Shown piece after piece: positions 19,614-28,555 of a stretch of 64,000 nucleotides of DNA. The notes beneath the pieces are model-generated. The model ran no database searches. It worked only from the letters and a program-made list of their open reading frames with translations, and was not told the origin of the DNA. Origin of the DNA: Chryseobacterium sp. Leaf404 (GTDB lineage: Bacteria; Bacteroidota; Bacteroidia; Flavobacteriales; Weeksellaceae); NCBI RefSeq assembly GCF_001424145.1, contig NZ_LMQM01000011.1, forward strand, positions 62,001-126,000, read 5' to 3'. Position numbers and translations under genes: made by a program. Within the stretch, counting starts at the first letter, position 1, and each line of letters begins with the position of its first letter.

Positions 19614-20723
19614 ATGATTTTTAATTTAAAGACACATAAAGATGATGACAGGCCCATTTACATTACAGGCAACTTCAACAGCTGGAATCCTAAAGATCCG
19701 AAATTCCGGCTTTGGAAGAAAGAACCCAGACTTTCAGTTATAGAAATCAATGACAGCCTCCTCCCAGACGTGATTGAATATAAATTTACCAAAGGAGGAT
19801 GGGAAAATGTAGAACTGGACGAGTACGCAAATATTACCCTAAACCGCAGAATTGAAAAAAGTAAAATTCAGTCTGAAGACGAAGTTACGAAATGGCGTTT
19901 CAACTGGGGACCTTTTAAAAAAGAACTCTACCCCATTGCAGAAATAATCTCTGAAGAATTCTACATTCCGCAGCTTGACAGGTACCGTAAAATCTGGGCA
20001 CTGCTTCCCCATGATTATTATTCCAGCAAGAAAGACTATCCTGTTTTGTACCTTCAGGATGCACAAAACCTTTTCAACGAAGGAAGCCCTTACGGAAACT
20101 GGGAAATTGATAAAAAACTGTCTGTGCTTGCTGAATACGGGCGTGGCGACGTGATTGTAGTGGCCATAGAACACGGAAGTGAAGACAGAATCCGGGAGTA
20201 TATTTTTGACAATGACAGCGTGGCCAATGGCTCCGAAGGTAAAAAATACATCCGTTTTATAACAGATACTTTGAAACCTTATGTAGACGCCCATTACAGA
20301 ACAAAGAAAGACCGTGACAACACGGGAATCGGTGGCAGCTCTTTAGGTGGCCTGATAAGTATTTACAGCGGTTTTCTTTATCCTGAAGTATACTCTAAAC
20401 TGCTTATTTTCTCGCCAAGTCTTTGGGTAGAACCTAACAATAATTTCCCAATGATGAATTTCAGAGTTCCTTTTAAAACTAAAATTTATCTGTATGGTGG
20501 GGAAAAAGAAGGTTCCAAGATGGTCAACAGAATTAATGTTTTCGAGCAGTATCTAAGACAGTGGGAAGAAAAAAACCTTTTTGATTTTGAATTTAAAACC
20601 AATATCAATCCTGATGGAGAGCATAAAGAATTCTATTGGTCGCAGGAGTTTCCCAGAGCTATTGAATGGCTTTTTTACAATAACACAGAAAACCCTGTAG
20701 AAGTGGCGCCTCATCAGGATTAA
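19614..20723 (+). CDS. Esterase-family protein with N-terminal CBM48-like domain
   Basis: The 369-residue protein combines two parts. Residues 1-95 look like an AMPK/CBM48 glycogen-binding fold (ITGNFNSWNP, then VIEYKFTKGGWENVE). Residues from about 110 form an esterase D-like alpha/beta hydrolase with the nucleophile serine in GIGGSSLGGLIS. A catalytic histidine is probable in the DGEHKEFYW region. No signal peptide is evident, so it is likely cytoplasmic. It is divergent from glgB, suggesting action on or near glycogen. It also lies 12 bases upstream of the M17 peptidase gene and may head that operon. Substrate unknown. Confidence 0.75.
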   Translation: MIFNLKTHKDDDRPIYITGNFNSWNPKDPKFRLWKKEPRLSVIEINDSLLPDVIEYKFTKGGWENVELDEYANITLNRRIEKSKIQSEDEVTKWRFNWGPFKKELYPIAEIISEEFYIPQLDRYRKIWALLPHDYYSSKKDYPVLYLQDAQNLFNEGSPYGNWEIDKKLSVLAEYGRGDVIVVAIEHGSEDRIREYIFDNDSVANGSEGKKYIRFITDTLKPYVDAHYRTKKDRDNTGIGGSSLGGLISIYSGFLYPEVYSKLLIFSPSLWVEPNNNFPMMNFRVPFKTKIYLYGGEKEGSKMVNRINVFEQYLRQWEEKNLFDFEFKTNINPDGEHKEFYWSQEFPRAIEWLFYNNTENPVEVAPHQD

Positions 20724-20735
20724 ATTAAATAAATT

Positions 20736-22151
20736 ATGAAACTGATTAATAAAAAAAACAAAAAATATTCTCAGATTTTCCATCTTTTCACAGAAGAAAA
20801 CTGGAAAGAAAGCTCAAAACACTTTAGTAAAAATATTGATCTTTTATTTTCCGGGAAGAAAAATGAAGTTCACATTCAGGCCAGCGAAGACAGTATCTTA
20901 TTTCTTATAGGTCTGGGCAAATCTGGAGCAGCAGATTTTGAATTTCAACAGGTGGGACAAAAATTTTCTCAGACTCACAAAGAAAAAATCCAGGGAGCTC
21001 CTACACAAATCATTTCTGAAAACATCAGTGAAAAGCAATTTGAAGAGTTTTTTAAAGGATTATATTTGGGAACGTATTCTTATAATTCTGATCAATCACA
21101 TGTCCTCTGGAGTGATAAAACAGAGATTCATTTTGAAAATTTCAGTCAGAAAAAATTAGACCACATCAGCTTAAACACAGCTGCTATCTGCGAAGGACAG
21201 TTTGCCTGCATGGAATGGCTGAATAAACCCGCCAATTACAAAAAAACCGATGTTTTAAGTTCGTTTTTAAAAGATCTTTCTAAAAAATACGATTTTAAAT
21301 ATACATCATTCAACAGAAAAAAATGTGAAGAACTTGGCCTAGGTGCTTATCTGGCAGTAAATCAGGGAAGCGAAAAGGATGCGGCATTCACTGTTTTGGA
21401 ATATAAAACAAAATCGAAAAATGCCAAAACCGTAGGCCTTATTGGAAAATGTGTAACGTTTGACACAGGCGGAATATCCATCAAAGCATCAGACAATATG
21501 CATTATATGAAATCTGACATGGGTGGAGCAACAGCAGTGATAGGAGCCTTAATCTATGCCGCTGAAAAAGCTCTTCCAGTGAATATCGTCGCCATTTTGC
21601 CCATTACAGACAACGCTGTTTCGGAAAATGCATATCTTCCAAGTGACGTCATCAAAGCATACAACGGTAAAACTATAGAAGTTCTTAACACTGATGCAGA
21701 AGGAAGAATGACTCTGGCAGATGCACTTTCCTATATGTCTAAGAATTACAGAACTGACGTAATGATAGATCTCGCAACACTCACAGGAAGCAGCGTGAGA
21801 ATGTTTGGAGATACCTGCGGAGCGATGTTTTCAAACAATGAAAATCTTAAAAATTTATTACTGAAAACAGGTGATAAAACCAATCAGAGACTTTGGAATC
21901 TGCCACTCTGGAATGTTTGGAAAGACGATTTTAAATCTGATGTTGCAGATGTGAAAAACATTTCAATGAAACCTATTGGAGACTGCATCGTAGCCGCAAA
22001 ATTCCTTGAAGAATTTATTGAAGGTCATGAAAATTGGGCGCATCTTGATATCGCTGGCGTAGCATTTGGAAATACGGGATATTCAAAAGAAAAGGCAGCA
22101 ACGGGGTACGGCGTACAATTATTAGCTGAAATAATTGAAAAATATCAATAA
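20736..22151 (+). CDS. pepA: Leucyl aminopeptidase, M17 family
   Basis: This is a cytosolic two-metal aminopeptidase of 471 residues. The M17 active-site signature NTDAEGRMTLAD is near residue 318, and the catalytic lysine region VTFDTGGISIKAS and the SDMGGA segment come earlier. The N-terminal macro-like domain is weakly conserved, as usual. It removes N-terminal residues from peptides. It follows the CBM48-esterase gene by 12 bases and precedes the amidoligase set, where it could process peptide products. It could equally be a general housekeeping peptidase. Confidence 0.9.
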   Translation: MKLINKKNKKYSQIFHLFTEENWKESSKHFSKNIDLLFSGKKNEVHIQASEDSILFLIGLGKSGAADFEFQQVGQKFSQTHKEKIQGAPTQIISENISEKQFEEFFKGLYLGTYSYNSDQSHVLWSDKTEIHFENFSQKKLDHISLNTAAICEGQFACMEWLNKPANYKKTDVLSSFLKDLSKKYDFKYTSFNRKKCEELGLGAYLAVNQGSEKDAAFTVLEYKTKSKNAKTVGLIGKCVTFDTGGISIKASDNMHYMKSDMGGATAVIGALIYAAEKALPVNIVAILPITDNAVSENAYLPSDVIKAYNGKTIEVLNTDAEGRMTLADALSYMSKNYRTDVMIDLATLTGSSVRMFGDTCGAMFSNNENLKNLLLKTGDKTNQRLWNLPLWNVWKDDFKSDVADVKNISMKPIGDCIVAAKFLEEFIEGHENWAHLDIAGVAFGNTGYSKEKAATGYGVQLLAEIIEKYQ

Positions 22152-22264
22152 AAATTAGTTTTTTTGAAAAAATATCCTTAAACTTGATAAGTAATTTACA
22201 AAATCACACCGTATAAGTAATTTACTTAATAAATTTCAAACGATTGTTTGAATTCATTTTCGAT

Positions 22265-23503
22265 ATGTTACCAAAACCTGAAAAACACTATATGCAAGAG
22301 AAAACGATTGTTTGTATTTCCTGTTATTACAAAGGATATGATTTTATGGAGGAAATGCAGAACCTTGGAAATAAGGTCATCCTAATAACTTCTCAAAATC
22401 TCAAAGAAAAAGACTGGCCTTGGCATGCTATAAGCGAAGTTTTCTACATGCCAGAAATTAAGCCGTCGGTTTGGGATCTCGATCATTTGGTACAGGGATT
22501 TTCGCACCTGATGAAAACACGCAAAGTGGATGCCGTGATCGCATTGGACGATTATGATGTGGAGAAAGCTGCTCTTGTGAGAGAAACATTCAGAATTCCC
22601 GGGATGGGACAGACTACACACCGCTATTTTCGCGATAAACTCGCCATGAGACAAAAAGCAAAAAGTTCAGGGATTGATGTTCCGGAATTCACTGCTATTT
22701 TTAACGACGCTGAAGTGGCTGAATTCGCCAGAAAAGTTCCCGCGCCATGGGTTTTAAAACCAAGATCCGAAGCTTCTGCAAGCGGAATTAAAAAATTGAA
22801 AAGCGAAGACGAACTTTGGAACGCCCTGGAAAACCTCGGTGACGAAAGACACCTTTTTCTTCTGGAAAGCTTCAAGCCTGGTGATGTCTATCATGTAGAC
22901 AGCCTTACATTCAATGCCAAAACGGTTTTCACATCTTCATCCAAATATCTGGCACCTCCAATGCAGGTTTCGCACGAGGGCGGAGTTTTCAGAACGAGAA
23001 CTTTAGGAAGATATTCTGATGAATTCAAAGCTTTGGAACTTGCCAATGAAAAAGTTCTGACCAATTTTGGACTGCAGAACGGAGCAACACACACAGAATT
23101 TATCCGTGGAAAGGAAGATGGAAAATGGTATTTTCTTGAAACGTCTTCCCGTGTGGGCGGAGCTCATATTCCGGATATGGTGGAGGCTTCAAGCGGCATC
23201 AATATCTGGCACGAGTGGGCAAAAATAGAAAATGCACTTTTAAAAGGTTTAGACTATTCAATTTCAAAGCCCACGGGATATTACGCAGGTTTGATCATTG
23301 CTTTAATTAAAGAAAAACATCCAGACTATCAGTATTTCGAATCTGAAGAAACGGTGAAATTTTTACCAATTGATTACCACGTAGGAATTGTGTATAAATC
23401 CGCAGACTCTGATGTAATACAGACAAGACTAGACGAAACTGCAGACAAAATTCATGCAGAAATGCTGAGTATTATTCCGCCAAAAGACAAACCGACTTCC
23501 TAA
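22265..23503 (+). CDS. ATP-grasp ligase (first of three in the cluster)
   Basis: This is an ATP-grasp enzyme of about 412 residues. A Rossmann-like N-terminal part (TIVCISCYYKG, then VIALDDYDVEKAALVRE) leads into an ATP-binding lysine in APWVLKPRSEASASGI. The metal-binding end is WYFLETSSRVGGAHI. The family couples ATP hydrolysis to amide or peptide bond formation through an acyl phosphate, as in dipeptide or carnosine synthases. Alternative starts are a TTG at 22244 and an ATG at 22292; the last would begin exactly at the conserved fold. It starts a run of closely spaced plus-strand genes through 27253. Confidence 0.8.
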   Translation: MLPKPEKHYMQEKTIVCISCYYKGYDFMEEMQNLGNKVILITSQNLKEKDWPWHAISEVFYMPEIKPSVWDLDHLVQGFSHLMKTRKVDAVIALDDYDVEKAALVRETFRIPGMGQTTHRYFRDKLAMRQKAKSSGIDVPEFTAIFNDAEVAEFARKVPAPWVLKPRSEASASGIKKLKSEDELWNALENLGDERHLFLLESFKPGDVYHVDSLTFNAKTVFTSSSKYLAPPMQVSHEGGVFRTRTLGRYSDEFKALELANEKVLTNFGLQNGATHTEFIRGKEDGKWYFLETSSRVGGAHIPDMVEASSGINIWHEWAKIENALLKGLDYSISKPTGYYAGLIIALIKEKHPDYQYFESEETVKFLPIDYHVGIVYKSADSDVIQTRLDETADKIHAEMLSIIPPKDKPTS

Positions 23504-23537
23504 TCAAATTATAAACTTTTTTCAAATAATACAACTT

Positions 23538-24251
23538 ATGCCGCAAATCACGCATACAGACTACTATTCTCATATCTTAGGAACAAGCCTTCAGGTGGAA
23601 GTTACCGGGCATTTTGGTTACCCAATTATCATGTTTCCAACTTCACAGGGTCAATATACACAAAACCACGACTTTCATTTAAACGGAAGCATCGACTGGT
23701 TTGTAGATAACGGAAAAGTGAAACTTTATAATATCCAGACCATCGATGGATGGAGTTTTTACGATAAAAACATTTCTCCACAGCAGAGAATAAAAAATTA
23801 TGAACTGTACGTTCAGTTTCTCTTAAAAGAATTTGTACCTTACATTCAGAAAATGCATCAGACACACCGTGTTGCCGTTGCAGGAGCCAGTTTCGGAGGT
23901 TACCATGCTGCGAATTTCGCCTTCAGATTTCCTGATTTGGTTTCTCATCTATTCTGTCTTTCCGGTGCATTCAGTATAAGAAATTTTATGGACGGATATA
24001 GTGACGAACTGGTTTTCTTTAACTGCCCCAGAGAATTTGTGCGTACAGATGAAGCCTGGAAGTACAAACACATGCACATCGTTCTGAGTACATCAGACGA
24101 AGATATCTGCAAAGACAAAAATATTGAAATGGCAGAAATATTAAGTTCGAAAGGAATTAACTTCTGGTATGATGAGCAGAAATGGATCAACCACGACTGG
24201 CCACTCTGGAGAATGGTATTCCCCACATTTATCGGGCGCTTCTTTTCTTAA
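23538..24251 (+). CDS. Alpha/beta hydrolase, esterase-like
   Basis: The 237-residue protein has the nucleophile elbow GASFGGYHA with Ser118. A terminal catalytic histidine is likely in NHDWPLW. It belongs to the putative esterase/S-formylglutathione hydrolase-like group. No signal peptide is seen. It lies between two ATP-grasp ligase genes, 34 bases after the first and 46 before the second. That makes hydrolysis or transfer of an amide or ester intermediate in the same pathway a reasonable guess. Confidence 0.75.
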   Translation: MPQITHTDYYSHILGTSLQVEVTGHFGYPIIMFPTSQGQYTQNHDFHLNGSIDWFVDNGKVKLYNIQTIDGWSFYDKNISPQQRIKNYELYVQFLLKEFVPYIQKMHQTHRVAVAGASFGGYHAANFAFRFPDLVSHLFCLSGAFSIRNFMDGYSDELVFFNCPREFVRTDEAWKYKHMHIVLSTSDEDICKDKNIEMAEILSSKGINFWYDEQKWINHDWPLWRMVFPTFIGRFFS

Positions 24252-24297
24252 AGCAATTAAAATCTAAACAAAAAATAAACACATTAACAATTTTATT

Positions 24298-25251
24298 ATG
24301 GCAAAAAAAGTAGGAATTCTATTTGGTATGGAAGACACATTTCCGTGGGCATTCATCGATAAGGTAAACGAATTGGGTAAAGGAGAAATCGTTGCAGAAC
24401 CCGTAATGATAGACAAACTTGAGCAGGGCGTTGATTACGGATATGCGGTTATCATAGACAGAATTTCTCAGGATGTCCCTTTCTACAGAGCATATCTTAA
24501 AAATGCAGCTTTAAACGGAACGTATGTAATGAATAACCCTTTCTGGTGGAGCGCAGACGAAAAGTTCTTCAATAATGCACTGATGTCGAAGCTGGGTATC
24601 CCGTTACCGAAAACAGTTTTGCTTCCATCACACGAAAGACCGAGCAACACCTCTGAAACTTCATTCAGAAACCTGAAATTCCCTCATGACTGGGATTATA
24701 TTTTCGATTACGTAGGATTTCCTGCATACATGAAGCCTCACGACGGCGGAGGCTGGAAAAGCGTTTACAGAGTGGAAAGCCCAGAGGATATGTGGGATAA
24801 ACTGTCTGAAACTGAACAACTGGTAATGATGGTTCAAGAAGAAATTGTTTTCGATGATTATTACCGAGTGTATTGTCTTGGTAAAAAACATGTTCACATC
24901 ATGCCTTATGAGCCCAGAAATGAGCACCATTTAAGATACGCAACAACTCATCAGACTTCTGGTGCCAAACTTAAAAAGCTATTGAAAACCATCCACGATT
25001 ATACTATAAAAATGAATGAAGCTTTAGGCTACGATTTCAACACTGTAGAATTTGCGGTAAGAGACGGAATCCCTTATGCTATCGACTTCTGCAACCCTGC
25101 GCCGGATGCAGATAAAAATTCTGTAGGTGAAGAAAACTTTAAATGGATTGTGGAAAACGCAGCAAAATTTGCCATCGAAAAAGCAAAAGAATATGTTCCT
25201 GGAAAACCTAATATCTCCTGGGGAACTTTTGTGAAGGATTCTGCGAAATAA
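24298..25251 (+). CDS. RimK-like ATP-grasp ligase (second in the cluster)
   Basis: This 317-residue protein is an ATP-grasp ligase. It starts with the nucleotide-fold-like KKVGILFGMEDTFPWAF. An ATP-contacting lysine is in FPAYMKPHDGGGWKSVYRV, and an acidic adenine-loop segment is MVQEEIVFDDYYRVY. The metal site is toward YAIDFCNPAPDADKNS, with D and N in place of the more usual E and N. Family chemistry is ATP-dependent carboxylate-amine ligation. It is followed 23 bases later by a GCS2-type ligase, a second and unrelated amide-forming enzyme. Confidence 0.8.
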   Translation: MAKKVGILFGMEDTFPWAFIDKVNELGKGEIVAEPVMIDKLEQGVDYGYAVIIDRISQDVPFYRAYLKNAALNGTYVMNNPFWWSADEKFFNNALMSKLGIPLPKTVLLPSHERPSNTSETSFRNLKFPHDWDYIFDYVGFPAYMKPHDGGGWKSVYRVESPEDMWDKLSETEQLVMMVQEEIVFDDYYRVYCLGKKHVHIMPYEPRNEHHLRYATTHQTSGAKLKKLLKTIHDYTIKMNEALGYDFNTVEFAVRDGIPYAIDFCNPAPDADKNSVGEENFKWIVENAAKFAIEKAKEYVPGKPNISWGTFVKDSAK

Positions 25252-25274
25252 TTTAACCTCAAAAACACAAAAGT

Positions 25275-26393
25275 ATGCACACATTCACCATAGGAATTGA
25301 AGAGGAATATCAAATCATAGATGTGGAAAGCAGAGATCTGATCTCTCACGTTTCCAAGATTATTGAGGGTGGCAAAGCAGTTTTAAGTGAAAATTTAAAA
25401 CACGAAATGCACGAATCTATGATTGAAATGGAAACCGGAATCTGCCAGAATATTCAGCAGGCAAGAGAAGAATTAACAACACTCCGCAAACACCTCATTG
25501 CAACAGCGCATGAGCAGGGACTCCGTGTTTCAGGGGGAGGTACGCATCCCTTTTCAAACTGGGAGCACAATACCATCACAAACGGCGAACGGTACAACAA
25601 AATTGTGGACGACATGGGAGATGTAGCGCGCGGAAACCTGATTTTTGGTCTTCACGTTCACATCGGAATTCCCAACCGTGAGGAAGGTGTGAGAATTCAG
25701 AATGTAATGCGGTATTTTCTGCCTCACGTTTATGCATTATCCACCAACTCACCGTTTTGGATTGGAAGAAATACAGGATTCAAATCTTACAGACAGGAAA
25801 TTTTTGTAAAGTTCCCAAGAACGGGAATTCCGAGTTATTTTAATTCTCTTTCGGAGTTTGACAGCTATGTAGATCTTCTGGTGAAAACCGGAACAATAGA
25901 CAATGCTAAAAAAATATGGTGGGACTTACGTGTGCATCCTTTTTACCCTACAATAGAATTCAGAATCTGCGATATGCCGATGAGGATAGACGAAACCGTT
26001 TGTCTTGCCGCTATCATGCAGAGCCTGGTGGCGAAAATTTACAAACTGCATCAGCAGAATTTAAGTTTCAGAAGCTACAGAAGATTGCTATTGAATGAAA
26101 ATAAATGGCGTGCTTCCAAAGACGGAATTGATGCTCATTTAATTGATTTTGGTAAAGAAGAATCCGTTCCTTACCGTGACCTTCTGAAAGAACTTCTTGA
26201 ATTTATCGACGATGTAGTGGATGAACTGGGATGCCGAAAAGAAGTGGAATACGCATGGAAAATTATAGAGCACGGAACCGGCGCAGACCGCCAGCTGAAA
26301 GTACTTGAAGAGACAGGTGACCTGAAAAAAGTAGTGGATTACATGATTTCTGAAACAGAATTTGGTATCACGCACAGCGAAGCTGCTTTATAA
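25275..26393 (+). CDS. Carboxylate-amine ligase of the GCS2/YbdK family
   Basis: The 372-residue product belongs to the glutamate-cysteine ligase type 2 superfamily. Visible signatures are GIEEEYQIID at the N-terminus, HEMHESMIEMETGIC, the GTHPFSNW segment, GLHVHIGIPN and WWDLRVHPFYPTIEFRICDMP. YbdK-type enzymes show weak gamma-glutamyl ligase activity, and their natural product is usually unknown. Here the gene is embedded among two ATP-grasp ligases and an amidotransferase-like gene. That favours a dedicated small peptide or amide product over glutathione synthesis. Confidence 0.88.
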   Translation: MHTFTIGIEEEYQIIDVESRDLISHVSKIIEGGKAVLSENLKHEMHESMIEMETGICQNIQQAREELTTLRKHLIATAHEQGLRVSGGGTHPFSNWEHNTITNGERYNKIVDDMGDVARGNLIFGLHVHIGIPNREEGVRIQNVMRYFLPHVYALSTNSPFWIGRNTGFKSYRQEIFVKFPRTGIPSYFNSLSEFDSYVDLLVKTGTIDNAKKIWWDLRVHPFYPTIEFRICDMPMRIDETVCLAAIMQSLVAKIYKLHQQNLSFRSYRRLLLNENKWRASKDGIDAHLIDFGKEESVPYRDLLKELLEFIDDVVDELGCRKEVEYAWKIIEHGTGADRQLKVLEETGDLKKVVDYMISETEFGITHSEAAL

Positions 26394-26401
26394 TAATTTT
26401 A

Positions 26402-26409
26402 TAACTTTG
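26402..26409 (+). promoter_or_regulatory. -7 promoter element before the amidotransferase-like gene
   Basis: TAACTTTG matches TAnnTTTG and lies 17 bases before the ATG at 26426. It may give extra transcription inside the operon. No -33 TTG was found at proper distance. Confidence 0.35.
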
Positions 26410-26425
26410 TGCAAATTATGAAGTT

Positions 26426-27253
26426 ATGAGAGAGCTAAGAATTGCATTGCTGGATATGAATAACAATAAGAAAAATCAGGGTTTTAAAAACATCCGTGAG
26501 ATTTCTGAAAGTTTTAAAGCAAATTCTGAAGAAGAAATAAGCATCACCACTTTTGATATAAGACATCTGAATGAGATGCCAGCACTGGAAGATTTTGATA
26601 TTTTCATTTCATCAGGCGGGCCTGGAAATCCGCACAGAGAAGGACATGAATGGGAAGAAAAATTTGCCGGTCTGCTGGATGGAGTTTTCAGTCATAACAA
26701 AGTTTCTGAAAACAAAAAGTATATGTTTCTGATCTGTCACTCATTTCAGATTGCGAGCATTCACTGGAAACTAGGGAATATTTGTGAAAGAAAATCCTAT
26801 TCATTCGGTGTGATGCCGGTACACAAATCTGAGGAAGGTGAAACAGATTATCTACTTAAAAATCTCCCCGATCCTTTCTATGCTGTGGACTCAAGAGCTT
26901 ATCAGTTTATTGAACCAGATCAGGAGAGGTTTGATAATTTGGGAATGAAAATTATGGCACTGGAAAAGTTCCGTCCGCACATTAACCTTGAAAGAGCAGT
27001 GATGGCGATTCGTTTTTCTGACGAGATTTTCGGAACTCAGTTTCATCCTGAAGCCAATCCTGAAGGAATGCTGGAAAACCTGAAAGATGAAGAAAACAAA
27101 ATCGCAATGATTGAGAACTACGGCATTGAAAAATATCTGGAAACCTTAGACAGAATGGATGATGATGACAAGATAAAACTCACCCAGGCTCAAATTCTCC
27201 CAAGATTTCTGGAAGATTCAAAACAAAAAATTCTACAGCCGGAAACTGTTTAG
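26426..27253 (+). CDS. Class I glutamine amidotransferase-like protein
   Basis: This is a GATase1-fold protein of 275 residues. The oxyanion-type glycine motif SSGGPGNP is at 62-69. The nucleophile cysteine is C104 in FLICHSFQIA, where GxCxGxQ would be typical. The histidine is in FGTQFHPEANPEG. The catalytic Cys and His are kept, but the nucleophile elbow lacks its usual glycines (CHSFQ for CxGxQ). It may therefore hydrolyse a gamma-glutamyl bond other than free glutamine. Gamma-glutamyl hydrolases of this fold commonly accompany gamma-glutamylating ligases, which fits the YbdK-type neighbour. Confidence 0.8.
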   Translation: MRELRIALLDMNNNKKNQGFKNIREISESFKANSEEEISITTFDIRHLNEMPALEDFDIFISSGGPGNPHREGHEWEEKFAGLLDGVFSHNKVSENKKYMFLICHSFQIASIHWKLGNICERKSYSFGVMPVHKSEEGETDYLLKNLPDPFYAVDSRAYQFIEPDQERFDNLGMKIMALEKFRPHINLERAVMAIRFSDEIFGTQFHPEANPEGMLENLKDEENKIAMIENYGIEKYLETLDRMDDDDKIKLTQAQILPRFLEDSKQKILQPETV

Positions 27254-27262
27254 AAATACAGC

Positions 27263-27288
27263 AAAATCGGGCAAAACGCCCGATTTTT
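27263..27288 (+). terminator. Terminator after the amidotransferase-like gene
   Basis: AAATCGGGC and GCCCGATTT flank the loop AAAAC and lead into a T-run. It lies 24 bases before the start of the third ATP-grasp-like gene, so that gene is expressed by read-through or from its own promoter. Confidence 0.75.
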
Positions 27289-27311
27289 TAATTTAAAGAA
27301 AAACATCACGG

Positions 27312-28496
27312 ATGATTCCAAAGTACAGACAAAAATTTAACTCAGAATTTTCTGAAGAAAAGTATCAGAAAATAAACTCAATCTTAAAAGAAAAAAGTGG
27401 GATACAGACAGGATTTAAACTTTCTGAAAGTCCGGTTTTTTTAACTCTTGATTTTAAAAACAAACTCACAGACGCCAGCGAAAGCATTTTAGACCAGATC
27501 ATCGCGATGTCTCCTGAGGCTTTACAGAAAGCAATTCCCGCAAACTGTAATGTTCCGAATGATACTTTAAAGCCTCATTTCTTCACAATAGACTTTGGAA
27601 TCTGCAAAAACTCTGCTGGCGAAGTTGAACCTCAGCTTATAGAATTGCAGGCATTTCCTTCGCTTTACGCTTTCCAGAAAATGTATGAGGATGCATTTTG
27701 TGAAGTTTACCCGTTTCTCAATGAGTTAAAAAGCAAAATGAGCGATGAAGAATTTTTGTCACAGATGAAAAATCTGATCTTGGGAGACGAAAAACCTGAG
27801 AATGTAATTTTACTTGAAATTTATCCTGAGAAACAGAAAACAGCGATTGATTTTCTACTTACAGAAAACTATCTGGGCATAAAAACCGTCTGTCTGACCA
27901 AAGTTAAAAAGGACGGTAAAAAACTTTTTTACGATAACGATGGTAAGCTCACAGAAATCAAAAGAATATATAACCGTGTAATTTTTGACGAACTCGACAG
28001 AATTCCGGATCTGAAAACTGAATTTGATTTCAGAGAAGAAGTTGATGTTACCTGGGTAACACACCCGAACTGGTTTTTTAAAATTTCCAAATATCTTTTA
28101 CCTCTTTTAAAGCATGAATATGTGCCCAAAAGCTATTTTCTGAATGAATTTCCGGAAGATGAAAATCTGGAAAATTTTGTTTTCAAACCTTTGTTTTCTT
28201 TTGCCGGGAGCGGTGTAAATCTTTATCCAACTCAAGAAATGACAGATCAAATCGCAGACAAAGAAAATTATATATTACAGAGAAAAGTAGAATACGCGCC
28301 GGTTTTTGAAGACATCAACGGGGAATTTTCACGTGCTGAAATCCGGCTGTTATACGTTTGGCAGGAAGATGAGGAGCGACCGGTTTTGGTTCAGTACCTT
28401 GTAAGAATGACCAAAGCAGAAATGGTGAATGTAGATTTCAATAAAAAAGATGCCATCTGGATTGGCAGTTCTCACGCTTTTTTTGGTGAGGCATAA
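27312..28496 (+). CDS. ATP-grasp-like protein of unknown function (third in the cluster)
   Basis: I do not recognise a named family for this 394-residue protein. Its C-terminal third looks like an ATP-grasp fold: an ATP-contacting lysine in NFVFKPLFSFAGSGVNLYP, an adenine-loop-like YILQRKVEYAPVF, and SRAEIRLLYVW. The N-terminal half includes an acidic stretch (TIDFGICKN, then EVEPQLIELQAFPS) resembling carboxylate-binding regions in glutathionylspermidine-synthase-like enzymes. It lies directly beyond a terminator and converges with cphA. The metal-ligand residues of classical ATP-grasp enzymes are not obvious, so it may be divergent or inactive. Confidence 0.55.
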   Translation: MIPKYRQKFNSEFSEEKYQKINSILKEKSGIQTGFKLSESPVFLTLDFKNKLTDASESILDQIIAMSPEALQKAIPANCNVPNDTLKPHFFTIDFGICKNSAGEVEPQLIELQAFPSLYAFQKMYEDAFCEVYPFLNELKSKMSDEEFLSQMKNLILGDEKPENVILLEIYPEKQKTAIDFLLTENYLGIKTVCLTKVKKDGKKLFYDNDGKLTEIKRIYNRVIFDELDRIPDLKTEFDFREEVDVTWVTHPNWFFKISKYLLPLLKHEYVPKSYFLNEFPEDENLENFVFKPLFSFAGSGVNLYPTQEMTDQIADKENYILQRKVEYAPVFEDINGEFSRAEIRLLYVWQEDEERPVLVQYLVRMTKAEMVNVDFNKKDAIWIGSSHAFFGEA

Positions 28497-28500
28497 AAAA

Positions 28501-28532
28501 AACGGGCGTTCCATTTGGTGCGCCCGACTTTT
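28501..28532. terminator. Bidirectional terminator between convergent genes
   Basis: CGGGCG (28503-28508) pairs with CGCCCG (28521-28526). An A-run precedes it and a CTTTTT run follows. It lies between the third ATP-grasp-like gene (plus) and cphA (minus). Confidence 0.7.
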
Positions 28533-28555
28533 TATAAACCAATTGAATTGTTTTC

